DNA from: Candidatus Cloacimonas sp.
GTDB lineage: Bacteria > Cloacimonadota > Cloacimonadia > Cloacimonadales > Cloacimonadaceae
Assembly: GCA_023227825.1 (NCBI GenBank)
Contig: JALOCJ010000012.1
Location: 1-55,307, forward strand
Direction of reading: 5' to 3'
DNA: 55,307 bases
Shown here: one piece after another, positions 10,087 through 18,546 of the stretch
How the letters are laid out: every line of letters begins with the position of its first letter
Position numbering within the stretch: the first letter of the stretch is position 1
Position numbers and translations under genes: made by a program
The notes under the pieces: model-generated
The model's input: the letters and a program-made list of their open reading frames with translations, nothing else
Databases searched by the model: none
Told to the model about the DNA's origin: nothing

Positions 10087-10467
10087 TTGTTTTACTTAAA
10101 TGTTATAGATACCTTTTCCGCAGCTCATTTACTGAAGGATTATAAAGGCCCCTGTAGTAAATTGCATGGTCATAACTGGAAAGTTAGAGTTTGCGTGAAA
10201 GCAAAAGAGCAGGATGAAATCGGAATGGCAATGGATTTCGGTTTTCTCAAAGCTATCCTCTCTAACATTATATCCAACCTGGATCATTCTTATTTAAATG
10301 AAGTTGTTCCATTTACAGAAACCAATCCTACTTCCGAGAACCTGGCAAAATACATCTATGAATGTATGGAAAAGGAATTAATAGATAAGCCAGTAGCCAT
10401 CTCTGAAGTAGAGGTTTATGAATCCGAAAAAAGCAGTGTGATTTACAATAATGATCAGATTTGTTGA
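10087..10467 (+). CDS. queD: 6-carboxy-tetrahydropterin synthase / 6-pyruvoyl-tetrahydropterin synthase family
   Basis: A 126-aa QueD/PTPS-family enzyme. In most bacteria QueD converts dihydroneopterin triphosphate to 6-carboxytetrahydropterin for queuosine/7-deazaguanine synthesis. Zinc ligands H14, H27 and H29 (the HGH motif) and the catalytic Cys23 in CSKLHGHNW match the QueD pattern. An Asp-His pair (LDHSYLNE) and a C-terminal Glu (VEVYESE) also fit. The start is a TTG at 10087, preceded by AAAAAGGAG; an upstream in-frame ATG would overlap corA and precede the domain. It overlaps engB by 17 bp. No other queuosine gene is in the window, so a folate or other pterin role is not excluded. Confidence 0.88.
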   Translation: MFYLNVIDTFSAAHLLKDYKGPCSKLHGHNWKVRVCVKAKEQDEIGMAMDFGFLKAILSNIISNLDHSYLNEVVPFTETNPTSENLAKYIYECMEKELIDKPVAISEVEVYESEKSSVIYNNDQIC

Positions 10468-11077
10468 GTCCTTTTTCGTTAAAAGTGCTGTAGAACCAAG
10501 TGATTATCCTGCTTCTGCCTATCCGGAATTTGCTTTTGCCGGTAGAAGTAATGTCGGTAAATCCACCCTTATCAATTTATTAACTAATCATAAAGGACTT
10601 GCCAAGACCTCTTCTACTCCGGGCAAAACACGCCTGCTGAATTTCTTTTTAATTCGCTATAAGATTGATGAAGATGGCAGCTCCGGTTTTTTGCAATTTA
10701 CTGATTTACCGGGTTACGGCTTTGCGGAAGTTAGCCAGGCAGAACAGGAAAAATGGCGACGGATGATTAATAAATATTTTGAACAGCGTCAGCAATTGCG
10801 TTCTATAATCGTTATTGTAGATATTCGTCATCCGGCAGACAGCAAAGATATTATGCTTATGGAAATGTTGCGCCTAAGAGGTATTGACTATTGTATCGCA
10901 GCTACCAAAGCAGATAAAATTCCCAAAACTAAAATAGCCAAGACGGTTAAAGACCTGGCAAAGGGTTTGGGCTTGAAGGAAGAGCCAATTTTTCCTATTT
11001 CAGCACTTAAAAATACAGGTCTGGAACCACTGTTCAAATGGTTTCAGGTTAAACTTAGCCAAGATGCAACCAGATAA
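10451..11077 (+). CDS. engB: Ribosome biogenesis GTPase EngB (YsxC/YihA)
   Basis: A 208-aa TRAFAC GTPase that acts in late assembly of the large ribosomal subunit. All G motifs are visible: GRSNVGKST (P-loop, residues 31-39), the STPGKT G2 region, DLPGYG (G3), TKAD (G4) and SALK (G5). Length and motif order are typical of EngB. It overlaps queD by 17 bp and the next gene, mnmG, by 14 bp, so the three are probably co-transcribed and translationally coupled. Confidence 0.96.
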   Translation: MIRFVESFFVKSAVEPSDYPASAYPEFAFAGRSNVGKSTLINLLTNHKGLAKTSSTPGKTRLLNFFLIRYKIDEDGSSGFLQFTDLPGYGFAEVSQAEQEKWRRMINKYFEQRQQLRSIIVIVDIRHPADSKDIMLMEMLRLRGIDYCIAATKADKIPKTKIAKTVKDLAKGLGLKEEPIFPISALKNTGLEPLFKWFQVKLSQDATR

Positions 11078-12911
11078 CAAGTTTGATCTCATTGTTGTAG
11101 GTGCAGGTCATTCCGGAATTGAAGCTGCTTTGGCAGCAGCTAAAAGAGGGTTGAAAGTTGCTCTCTTCACAATTAAAATTGAAGCAATAGGTAGAATGAG
11201 CTGTAATCCTTCTATCGGGGGTCCTGCCAAAGGTCATTTAGCCAGAGAAATTGATGCCTTAGGTGGAGAAATAGCCAAAAGTGCAGACCTTTCCGGAATT
11301 CATTTTCGGATGCTGAATAGAAGTAAAGGTCCCGCTGTCTGGGCTCCACGTTCTCAAAATGACCGTCAAAAATACCATCTGCTGATGAGGGAAGCAGTAG
11401 AAAAACAGGAAAATATCCATTTAATAGAAGCAATCATAGAAGAAATTATAGTAGAAAATGGCTGCGTTAAAGGAGTAATCAGCCAAATCGGACAGGGCTA
11501 TTATGCGCCTAGCGTTATTTTGGCAACCGGCACCTTTTTGCAGGGAAAAATCCATATCGGTAAAATTAGTTATGCTGGAGGAAGGAGTGGAGAACCATCT
11601 GCCGAAGAGCTTTCCCGTTCTTTATCTGCTTGGGGATTAAAAGTTCGCAGATTCAAAACAGGAACTCCTCCGCGAGTGGATTTACGCTCTTTAGATTTTA
11701 ACAAATTGGAAGAGCAAAAAGGGGATGAAAATCCTCAGGGTTTTTCTTTTTACCGGGATATAGAACTGAAGAATCTTGTTTCCTGTTATATCACCCACAC
11801 TACAGAAGAAACGCAGCAAATTATTCGCGCCAATTTAACTGAATCTGCTCTTTATTCCGGAATTATTAAAGGCATAGGACCCCGTTACTGTCCTTCTATT
11901 GAGGATAAAATTGTGAAATTTCCCCAAAGGGGAAGTCATCATATTTTTATTGAACCGGAAGGACTGAATACTTTTGAGGGTTATGTAAATGGTATTTCTA
12001 CTTCGCTTCCGGCTGCAATTCAGGAAAAAATTGTGCACAGTATTCCGGGTTTGGAAGAAGCGCGTATTTTACGCTATGCTTATGCTATAGAGTATGATTT
12101 TGTTGATCCGGAAGAAATAGATAGCTCTCTGGAAAGTAAGAAAATAAAGGGTTTATATCTGGCAGGACAGATAAACGGCACTTCCGGTTATGAAGAAGCA
12201 GCAGCACAAGGTCTTTTAGCAGGTATAAATGCTTCTTTAGCTTTGGAACATAAAGAGCCCCTTATTCTAAAACGCAGTGATGCCTACATCGGTGTTTTAA
12301 TTGATGATCTTGTAACCCGCGGCACCAATGAACCCTATAGAATGTTTACTTCGCGTGCAGAATACCGTTTACTTTTGCGTCAGGATAATGCCGATGAGCG
12401 TTTAATGCCTGTTGGATACAAACTTGGTTTAGTAGAAGAAAGCAGGTGGCAGAGGTTTTTGCATACGCAGGAAATTTTACAGCGGGAACTGGAATACTTG
12501 AAACAGCATAATTGCCTTGCAAAAGGAGAAATAAAAGAACCCGTCCGGTTTGCTCAATTACTGAAAAGGCCTGAAATATCTATTAGTGATCTGCAAAATT
12601 ACGGTTATCAAATTCCGGCGGATGTTAATAAAGATGTCCAAAATCGTCTGGAACTGGAAATTAAATATTCCGGCTATTTAACCCGGATGGAAGAAGAAAT
12701 GCAAAAGTTCCAAACAGCTGAAACAATTGCTATACCTGAAGAAATGGATTATTTCAGCATTCCTTCTCTGGCCTATGAAGCCCGCGAAAAACTAAGTAAA
12801 ATCCGCCCTAAAAATATAGGACAAGCAATGCGCATTCCAGGAATAAATTACAGTGATAGCGTTGCCTTAATGATTTGGCTGCGCAAAAATACCAAAAGAG
12901 AAGCAAAATGA
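11064..12911 (+). CDS. mnmG: tRNA uridine-5-carboxymethylaminomethyl modification enzyme MnmG (GidA)
   Basis: A 615-aa FAD-dependent enzyme. With MnmE it installs the carboxymethylaminomethyl group at U34 of tRNAs reading split codon boxes. The N-terminal Rossmann motif VVGAGHSGIEAA binds FAD. MSCNPSIGGPAKGH and the TGTPPR and SRAEYRLLLRQDNAD segments are classic GidA signatures, and the C-terminal helical domain is present. Full length. It overlaps engB by 14 bp at its start and kdsB by 4 bp (ATGA) at its end. mnmE is not in the window. Confidence 0.97.
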   Translation: MQPDNKFDLIVVGAGHSGIEAALAAAKRGLKVALFTIKIEAIGRMSCNPSIGGPAKGHLAREIDALGGEIAKSADLSGIHFRMLNRSKGPAVWAPRSQNDRQKYHLLMREAVEKQENIHLIEAIIEEIIVENGCVKGVISQIGQGYYAPSVILATGTFLQGKIHIGKISYAGGRSGEPSAEELSRSLSAWGLKVRRFKTGTPPRVDLRSLDFNKLEEQKGDENPQGFSFYRDIELKNLVSCYITHTTEETQQIIRANLTESALYSGIIKGIGPRYCPSIEDKIVKFPQRGSHHIFIEPEGLNTFEGYVNGISTSLPAAIQEKIVHSIPGLEEARILRYAYAIEYDFVDPEEIDSSLESKKIKGLYLAGQINGTSGYEEAAAQGLLAGINASLALEHKEPLILKRSDAYIGVLIDDLVTRGTNEPYRMFTSRAEYRLLLRQDNADERLMPVGYKLGLVEESRWQRFLHTQEILQRELEYLKQHNCLAKGEIKEPVRFAQLLKRPEISISDLQNYGYQIPADVNKDVQNRLELEIKYSGYLTRMEEEMQKFQTAETIAIPEEMDYFSIPSLAYEAREKLSKIRPKNIGQAMRIPGINYSDSVALMIWLRKNTKREAK

Positions 12912-13636
12912 ATATTATTGCCTTAATTCCAGCTCGTTATAATTCCACCCGTTTTCCCGGGAAACCTTTAGTAATGTTGAAAGGGAAACCGATTATTCAA
13001 CAGGTATATGAACGCGTGCAAAATTCCGGTTTGTTTTCTACTGTATGTGTAGCAACTGATAATATTTCTATTTTAGAAACAGTTAAGTCCTTCGGAGGGA
13101 GAGCTGTATTAACCAAAGAAAATCACCCCAGCGGTTCAGATCGTATAGCTGAAGCATTACAATATTTTCCCCAGGCAGAATTAGTTATAAATGTTCAGGG
13201 AGATGAACCCCTTATTGATAAGGAAACATTACAACAGCTTATTTCTGCTTTTCAGGATAGCCAGGTATTGATGGCAAGTTTAATGACCGTTATTGAAGAC
13301 CGGGAAATGATATACAATCCCAACATTGTAAAAGTTGTAACTGATAAGCAAAATTATGCTTTGTATTTTTCCCGTTCAGTTATTCCTTTTAATCGGGACA
13401 GTCAAATAGATATTCAATATTATCGTCACATCGGAGTTTATGCCTATTTACCGGAATGTTTGCAGCATTTTGTATCTTTGTCACCCTCTATCTTAGAGAG
13501 GATAGAAAAACTGGAACAGCTTAGAGCTCTGGAAAATGGGATTCCGATTAAAATGATTGAAACCGGCTATCAGGGCATCGGAATTGATACACCGCAAGAC
13601 CTGAAAATAATAGAAAAACTGATTTCATCTAGCTAA
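12908..13636 (+). CDS. kdsB: 3-deoxy-manno-octulosonate cytidylyltransferase (CMP-KDO synthetase)
   Basis: A 242-aa cytosolic enzyme that activates KDO with CTP for lipopolysaccharide inner-core synthesis. Its presence indicates a diderm envelope with LPS. The N-terminal nucleotidyltransferase motif PARYNSTRFPGKPL, the NVQGDEPLI metal/nucleotide motif and YRHIGVYAYL fit KdsB. The start is the ATG in the ATGA overlap with mnmG; an in-frame ATG 33 bp upstream would place extra residues before MNIIALIPAR, which matches the family N-terminus. Confidence 0.96.
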   Translation: MNIIALIPARYNSTRFPGKPLVMLKGKPIIQQVYERVQNSGLFSTVCVATDNISILETVKSFGGRAVLTKENHPSGSDRIAEALQYFPQAELVINVQGDEPLIDKETLQQLISAFQDSQVLMASLMTVIEDREMIYNPNIVKVVTDKQNYALYFSRSVIPFNRDSQIDIQYYRHIGVYAYLPECLQHFVSLSPSILERIEKLEQLRALENGIPIKMIETGYQGIGIDTPQDLKIIEKLISSS

Positions 13637-13647
13637 AAGGGGATATT

Positions 13648-15111
13648 ATGACCAGATATACAAGAAACTTGCTTTGTCTTATCTTTATATCCGCAGCTGT
13701 TTTTGGTTATGCAGTTCCTGTAACCATTTTGCATACGAATGACACTCATGGCGCTTATTTACCTCAAAATTCAAGGTATGGCAAAATTGGTGGTTATGCT
13801 GCTCTGGAATATTATTTGAATGCCGAAAGAGAAAAAACACCTGTATCGCTCTATTTGGACGCTGGAGATCAACAAACCGGCAGCATTTTTTCCTCCCTTT
13901 CTTACGCTGATGCCATTGGCGGAGCTGTTATCAAGGTCTTTAATTATCTTCATCTGGATGCCGCAACTTACGGCAATCACGAGTTTGATTATGCGCAAGA
14001 AAACACAATCAAACTTAGGGAACTGGCAAATTATCCTTTTATCACCTCTAATATTCTGGATGAAAAAAATCAGCCCTTCGGCAATATGCCTTATCAAATA
14101 TTTTCTTTAGATTCCTTGAAAATTGGCATTATGGGTTTAACTTTAACCGAACTGCCGCAAAAAGTGAAAAGGGAAAATATTACCGGTTTAACCATTTTGC
14201 CCTATAAAGAGGCAATAGATAATTATATTGAAGAAGTAGACAAACAAAGCGATCTGATAATTCTGCTTACTCATAATGGCTTGGAAGCAGATTCACTACT
14301 GGCAACCTTTTTGGATAACCGGATAGATTTAATTATTGGAGGTCATTCTCATACCGTTATTTCTGAGCCCTTTAAGGTGAATGGAATTTATATTGCCTCT
14401 ACCGGAAGTTATTTAAATTATTTGGGAGCCATCAATATAGAGGTTCAAAACGACCGTATTTTTTCTTATCATAGTAAGCTAATTCCACTAATTGCACCGG
14501 AAAATTTACCCCCAACTCCCTTAAACCAATTTGTAAAAGCAATAGCAGACAGCATAGATAAAGAAACAGGAAAAGTTATTGCCCATATACCAGTGGACTG
14601 GATTCCGGATAAATTCAAGGAAACTGCCGTCTCCAAATGGTCTGCTGAAGCATTAAAACAGGAATATTATGAAACCTATAAACCCGATTTGGCAATTATC
14701 AATAACGGGGGTATCAGAAAAGCTGTTCCAGCAGGACCTGTTACCCTGAAAGATATGTATGAATTATTTCCTTTCAATAACTACATAGTTCTATTTTCCT
14801 GTTATGGAAGAGATTTATTGGCTATGGAAGCCCTGAATAAAGAAATCGCCAAAAATAAACCCTACGATATTGTCCAAACAAGCTCTACAGAGTGGAAAAA
14901 GAAAAAACGATTTTGGGGTTTGCTAAAACCCAAAGAAGTTTATTATATTAATGGAAAACCGGTTAACCCAAATAAAATATATCGGGTTGTCAGCATTGAC
15001 TATATTTTGGGGCAGTGGGATAAATACTTGAATTTTAAGCCCTTTGATGTGCAGGAAACGGGAGACCTCTTTCCCGAAGTGATGATTAGGCAAATAAAAG
15101 AGCCACGTTGA
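13648..15111 (+). CDS. Secreted 5'-nucleotidase / metallophosphatase (UshA-CpdB family)
   Basis: A 487-aa exported binuclear metallophosphatase expected to hydrolyse nucleotides or UDP-sugars in the periplasm or outside. It has a signal peptide (residues 1-22). The metallophosphatase motifs are HTNDTHG (D32, H34), DAGDQ, GNHEFD, THNG and GGHSHT. The C-terminal 5'-nucleotidase domain carries NNGGIRK and the substrate-stacking FPFNN region. A GGGG ribosome-binding site lies 8 bp upstream. It follows kdsB by 11 bp and ends the plus-strand run. The exact substrate cannot be decided. Confidence 0.93.
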   Translation: MTRYTRNLLCLIFISAAVFGYAVPVTILHTNDTHGAYLPQNSRYGKIGGYAALEYYLNAEREKTPVSLYLDAGDQQTGSIFSSLSYADAIGGAVIKVFNYLHLDAATYGNHEFDYAQENTIKLRELANYPFITSNILDEKNQPFGNMPYQIFSLDSLKIGIMGLTLTELPQKVKRENITGLTILPYKEAIDNYIEEVDKQSDLIILLTHNGLEADSLLATFLDNRIDLIIGGHSHTVISEPFKVNGIYIASTGSYLNYLGAINIEVQNDRIFSYHSKLIPLIAPENLPPTPLNQFVKAIADSIDKETGKVIAHIPVDWIPDKFKETAVSKWSAEALKQEYYETYKPDLAIINNGGIRKAVPAGPVTLKDMYELFPFNNYIVLFSCYGRDLLAMEALNKEIAKNKPYDIVQTSSTEWKKKKRFWGLLKPKEVYYINGKPVNPNKIYRVVSIDYILGQWDKYLNFKPFDVQETGDLFPEVMIRQIKEPR

Positions 15112-15130
15112 AAAAGGTTTAATTCCGGAG

Positions 15131-15280
15131 GGTTGACCTCCTGGTCAACCACCTCTTACGCTTTCTTTTTTTCCGGAGGGTTGACCTCCCGGTCAACCAC
15201 CTCTTACGCTTTATTTCTTTACCGAATGGCAACCGGCAACGAAACACCAGTGCTACCACTAAACGACGAGGATATCGTTT
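15131..15280 (+). repeat. Covarying 20-nt hairpins after the nucleotidase gene
   Basis: Hairpins of the family described at 40654 lie at 15131-15150 (GGTTGACC-TCCT-GGTCAACC), 15179-15198 (same stem, TCCC loop) and 15261-15280 (AAACGACG-AGGA-TATCGTTT, imperfect). The first is followed by a pyrimidine run ending in seven T and may terminate transcription from the nucleotidase gene. Confidence 0.75.
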
Positions 15281-15290
15281 TTCCGAAAAA

Positions 15291-15622
15291 AAAGCCCCTT
15301 AGGGCGACACAAAAATAGCGATGGGTGCGTAAGCCCCTCGGAAAAAGTAAACACAGAGTATTTTTTTCACTTTCCCGGTTCCCTAAAGCCCCTTAGGGCG
15401 ACACATTGATAGCGATGGCGGCGTAAGCCCCTCGGAAAAAGTAAACACAGAGTATTTTTTTCACTTTCCCGGTTCCCTAAAGCCCCTTAGGGCGACACAT
15501 TGATAGCGATGGCGGCGTAAGCCCCTCGGAAAAAGTAAACACAGAGTATTTTTTTCACTTTCCCGGTTCCCTAAAGCCCCTTAGGGCGACACAAAAATAG
15601 CGATGGGTGCGTAAGCCCCTCG
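15291..15622 (-). repeat. Upstream REP-like array: four 50-bp units, 94-bp period
   Basis: Cores lie at 15291-15340, 15385-15434, 15479-15528 and 15573-15622, exactly 94 bp apart. The 44-bp linkers are identical or nearly so, each with a run of seven T. The first and last cores share the variant GATGGGTGCG; the middle two read GATGGCGGCG. Orientation is opposite to the array downstream of the transposase. The last core ends 31 bp before the transposase start. Confidence 0.95.
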
Positions 15623-15653
15623 TAGTTATAAAAAATAATATCAAGGAGAAAAA

Positions 15654-16103
15654 ATGCCTGCATCTTTTTGTCATTTGGCTGTTCATATCGTGTTTTCTAC
15701 CAAAAATCGTAAGACCTGGCTGAAAAAACCACTTGCAGAGGAAATGTATGCCTATATCTATGGTTTAATTATAAATTTAAAGGGCTTACCTCTTGCCATT
15801 GGTGGAATTGAAGACCATATCCATATTCTTTGCTTGGCTCCTAAAGAACTAAGTATGGTTGAATTTATGGCAAAGTTAAAAGCAAATTCCAGTAAATGGT
15901 TCAGGGAAAAGACCAAATTGGATTTTAATTGGCAGGATGGTTATGCTGCCTTTTCCGTCAGTAAATCAAATTTGGATGAGGTGAAAGATTATATTGAACA
16001 TCAGGAAGATCATCATCATAATATCACAGCGGAAGAGGAATTTGATGCCCTTTTGAAAAAACATTGGAACCCGGATAAATTGAAGGAAAAACGATTAGTT
16101 TAA
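15654..16103 (+). CDS. tnpA: Y1 tyrosine HUH transposase, IS200/REP-associated (RAYT) type
   Basis: A 149-aa Transposase_17 (IS200-like) protein that would cleave and join single-stranded DNA at hairpins. The HUH motif is H55-I-H57 in EDHIHIL. The nucleophile is Tyr113 in YIEHQ, with Gln117 completing the Y1 site. The N-terminus HIVFSTKNRK is typical. The protein appears intact, and AAGGAG sits 7 bp before the ATG. There is no TnpB/IscB gene beside it. Four inverted copies of the REP-like core on either side suggest these are its substrates. Assignment to IS200 rather than a domesticated RAYT is open. Confidence 0.93.
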   Translation: MPASFCHLAVHIVFSTKNRKTWLKKPLAEEMYAYIYGLIINLKGLPLAIGGIEDHIHILCLAPKELSMVEFMAKLKANSSKWFREKTKLDFNWQDGYAAFSVSKSNLDEVKDYIEHQEDHHHNITAEEEFDALLKKHWNPDKLKEKRLV

Positions 16104-16122
16104 TTGAATAACATTATTTTCC

Positions 16123-16454
16123 CGAGGGGCTTACGCCACCGTCGCTATTTTAGTGTCGCCCTAAGGGGCTTTTGGGCAGAGAGCTGAGGGCGAAGATATT
16201 TTTTTTCCGCATTTTACGAGGGGCTTACGCCACCGTCGCTATTTTAGTGTCGCCCTAAGGGGCTTTTGGGCAGAGAGCTGAGGGCGAAGATATTTTTTTT
16301 CCGCATTTTACGAGGGGCTTACGCCACCATCGCTATTATTGTGTCGCCCTAAGGGGCTTTCAGGATGCGGGAAAAGGATAAAAAATACTGTAGCTTACAT
16401 TTTCCGAGGGGCTTACGCCACCATCGCTATTTTTGTGTCGCCCTTAGGGGCTTT
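16123..16454 (+). repeat. Downstream REP-like array: four 50-bp units, 94-bp period
   Basis: Cores lie at 16123-16172, 16217-16266, 16311-16360 and 16405-16454, exactly 94 bp apart and inverted relative to the upstream array. The core starts CGAGGGGCTTACGCCACC and ends CCTAAGGGGCTTT. The first two linkers are identical; the third has diverged in sequence but keeps the same length. The last core reads CCTTAGGGG. Confidence 0.95.
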
Positions 16455-16499
16455 CAGGTATCTCAACCTCCTAAACCTTATTTTTTCCTTTTAATTTTT

Positions 16500-16610
16500 G
16501 TTTTAACTCTAAACCGAGCTTCAGCTTTAACAGTATCGGACAATGAATAAATTTCCTGTTACCTCTACATCTCTTTGCAACCACAAAAAGGGTCGGTTTA
16601 GAGTCAAAAC
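16500..16610 (+). repeat. 111-bp inverted-repeat element, copy A
   Basis: Bounded by GTTTTAACTCTAAACCGA and, on the other end, TCGGTTTAGAGTCAAAAC, an 18-bp terminal inverted repeat with one mismatch. The interior carries AAATTTCCTGTT. The other copies (16839, 17203, 54972) are also exactly 111 bp. No protein-coding content; MITE-like. Confidence 0.85.
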
Positions 16611-16838
16611 TCCACCACCGCAAAATTGTGAGTTAAAACAAAAGCAAGCCATTAGCAAACTGGATATCTCGTTCCCAAAGAAATCCCGGAATTCTTCCTA
16701 TAACATTCCGATATGACTCCCGTATCGTTCCGGTATCGCTATATGGGAACGATACGGGAATCTCATTCGCAGTATAGGACAAACGAGAAGGAACTGATAA
16801 ACAAATATCTTGGGGATGAATGCTGCGGATAGCTGTTG

Positions 16839-16949
16839 GTTTTGACTCTAAACCGATTCTTTTTGTGTTTGAAACTATCTGCAGAAGCAACAGGAAATTT
16901 ATCCTTTGTCCAATACTGTCAAAGCTGAAGCTCGGTTTAGAGTTAAAAC
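16839..16949 (-). repeat. 111-bp inverted-repeat element, copy B
   Basis: Same 111-bp element in inverted orientation relative to copy A, with both 18-bp ends intact. With the linker and the 118-bp element at 17079 it forms a composite of about 358 bp that recurs inverted at 54726-55082. The stretch 16611-16838 between copies A and B shows no gene; it contains short GTATCGTTCCG/GGAACGATACG inverted repeats at about 16722-16760. Confidence 0.85.
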
Positions 16950-17078
16950 AAAAATTCCATCCCGAAACCACCATTTCTGAACAATTCCAACCCAATCCTG
17001 TAAATGTGAAAAAGGTCATTCTCACCAGATTGTGAAATTTGAGGGGTTGGTATGGATAGGTTGCCAGTGTGCAGGATT

Positions 17079-17196
17079 CTTGTTTTAACTCACAATTTTC
17101 AGGTTTGGAGAACAGTTAAAAAGCGGTTGCCATTGTTTACAGTTTGTGGGTTGTGGTTTCTGTGATAGCATTGGCAAAATTGTAAGTCAAAACAAG
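17079..17196 (+). repeat. 118-bp inverted-repeat element (second family), copy 1
   Basis: Ends CTTGTTTTAACTCACAATTT and, inverted, AAATTGTAAGTCAAAACAAG. The copy at 54726-54843 is inverted and the same length; a diverged copy lies at 50025-50140. The open frames it creates are shared between copies only as far as the DNA repeat goes, so I do not call a protein. Confidence 0.8.
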
Positions 17197-17202
17197 CAGT
17201 TT

Positions 17203-17313
17203 GTTTTGACTCTAAACCGATTCTTTTTGTGTTTGAAACTATCTGCAGAAGCAACAGGAAATTTATTCATTGTCCGATACTGTCAAAGCTGAAGCTCGGT
17301 TTAGAGTTAAAAC
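17203..17313 (-). repeat. 111-bp inverted-repeat element, copy C
   Basis: Third copy of the 111-bp element, 6 bp after the 118-bp element and in the same orientation as copy B, whose interior it nearly duplicates. It lies about 40 bp past the stop codon of the nitrilase gene, where it could affect the 3' end of the long mre operon transcript. Confidence 0.85.
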
Positions 17314-17353
17314 AAAAATTTAGGTGAAAATTGTAAGTTAAAACTTCGCTTCT

Positions 17354-18112
17354 TCATTCAGGCAATAACTCTACATTTAATATCCCGCTTTGTAACAAAG
17401 GCATCCTTGCAATAATCTGATTACTTTTAATAAACCAGGCACCTCCACAGTATCTTATCTCCTCTTTTGCATTTTCCTCAATGCAATTGCAAACAATAAC
17501 TGGTTTACCAAGTTTTTGATATTCATTCAGATAGAAGGGAAATTCTTCTTCATCCCAATTTTTCTGATAGTCATTTATACAGGGAAAACTCCTTGCCAAT
17601 ATATGGAAATAAAAATCAGGATTTGCCCGGATAAGCTGATTAAGTATCTCCGGTTCAAACAAATCCCCGCAGATTAAAATACCGATTTTTCCGTAAACAG
17701 TATCTGCAAATCCGGGTTTAACTCCGCAGGAATAATCGTTTGCAGTAACTTCAGAAGGCAGCCACCCCTTGGATATTCTCTGATAATGAACAGCAATATG
17801 CCCAAATTTATCAAAAAGCACAAAGCTGTCATAGATGCAACATTTTTCTTTTTCCAAAAAGCCAAAACCAATTCCTATAGCGTGTTGCTTCGCTTTTTGC
17901 TGTAAGGATTTTATTTCCGGAGAATTTATTGCAAGGCAATTTTGAATGTCCTGGGAGTATATACCTGTTATGTTCAAACCCCCTAAACTGGCTTCAGGAA
18001 AAATAATCAGGTCGTTTTTTTGGGCGCTTGCTATGTTTATATACTTATGCATTTCAGCAAGTGCCTGGTCAATATTTTCAATGACCGGAAAGATACAAGC
18101 GGATATTTTCAT
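17354..18112 (-). CDS. Carbon-nitrogen hydrolase (nitrilase superfamily)
   Basis: A 252-aa predicted amidase of the nitrilase superfamily. The catalytic triad is visible: Glu40 in FPEAS, a Lys in RISKGWLPSE (about residue 112) and Cys in LICGDLFEPE (about residue 146). It has no signal peptide, so it is cytosolic. It is the last gene of the mreB operon and overlaps dtd by 4 bp (ATGA). The substrate is unknown; family members hydrolyse omega-amides, carbamoyl compounds or act in NAD synthesis, and the context does not decide. Confidence 0.88.
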   Translation of the reverse strand: MKISACIFPVIENIDQALAEMHKYINIASAQKNDLIIFPEASLGGLNITGIYSQDIQNCLAINSPEIKSLQQKAKQHAIGIGFGFLEKEKCCIYDSFVLFDKFGHIAVHYQRISKGWLPSEVTANDYSCGVKPGFADTVYGKIGILICGDLFEPEILNQLIRANPDFYFHILARSFPCINDYQKNWDEEEFPFYLNEYQKLGKPVIVCNCIEENAKEEIRYCGGAWFIKSNQIIARMPLLQSGILNVELLPE

Positions 18113-18546
18113 AATTCCAGGTTGATAGTAACAGGACCTTCATTTACCAGTTCTATTTGCATATTGGCAGCAAAGATACCTGTTTGGACAGTTATCTTTT
18201 CCTTTTTCAGCAATTGAAGGAATTCCTCATAGAGCTCTTTTGCTTTTTCCGGAGGGGCAGATTGGGTAAAATCAGGTCTGCGTCCCCTTTTACAATTGGC
18301 ATAGAGGGTAAATTGAGAAATAACCAAAACCGAGCCCTGAATATCTTTAACGCTGTTATTCATTTTGCCGTTTTCATCATTAAAAATACGCAGTTCCAAA
18401 CATTTCCGCACTGCATAATGCAAAATCTCAAAGGTATCGGAAGCAGCAAAGCCGACAAAAATTAAAAGACCGTTCTCTATTTTGCCGACAATTTCATTAT
18501 CTACACGGCAAATTGCTTTGCTAACTCTTTGCAGGGTAATACGCAT
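18109..18546 (-). CDS. dtd: D-aminoacyl-tRNA deacylase
   Basis: A 145-aa DTD enzyme that removes D-amino acids (and glycine mischarged on tRNA-Ala) from tRNA. Both active-site signatures are present: SQFTL at 77-81 and the Gly-cisPro motif NEGPVT at 135-140. Length is typical. Its start shares one base with the stop of the lipoprotein gene, and its end overlaps the nitrilase gene by 4 bp. Confidence 0.96.
   Translation of the reverse strand: MRITLQRVSKAICRVDNEIVGKIENGLLIFVGFAASDTFEILHYAVRKCLELRIFNDENGKMNNSVKDIQGSVLVISQFTLYANCKRGRRPDFTQSAPPEKAKELYEEFLQLLKKEKITVQTGIFAANMQIELVNEGPVTINLEL

Larger units (their letters stand above)
15291..16454 (+). mobile_element. IS200/RAYT-type element: Y1 transposase flanked by inverted REP-like arrays
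   Basis: A Y1 HUH transposase gene lies between two four-unit arrays of the same palindrome-bearing 50-bp core in opposite orientation. This matches the organisation known for REP-associated tyrosine transposases, where short hairpin sequences flank the gene. The element limits are set by the outermost cores; no target-site duplication is expected for this class. Whether the transposase mobilises itself or only REP-like units is not decided here. Confidence 0.75.

Noticed and set aside
15133..15318. 61-aa open frame with two similar SxSTTSYA segments
   Set aside because: Produced by two copies of the GGTTGACC hairpin and its flanks; runs into the REP core.
16633..17025. 130-aa open frame on the minus strand
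   Set aside because: Spans a 111-bp repeat element and linker sequence also present near 54,900; no start signal or recognisable domain.
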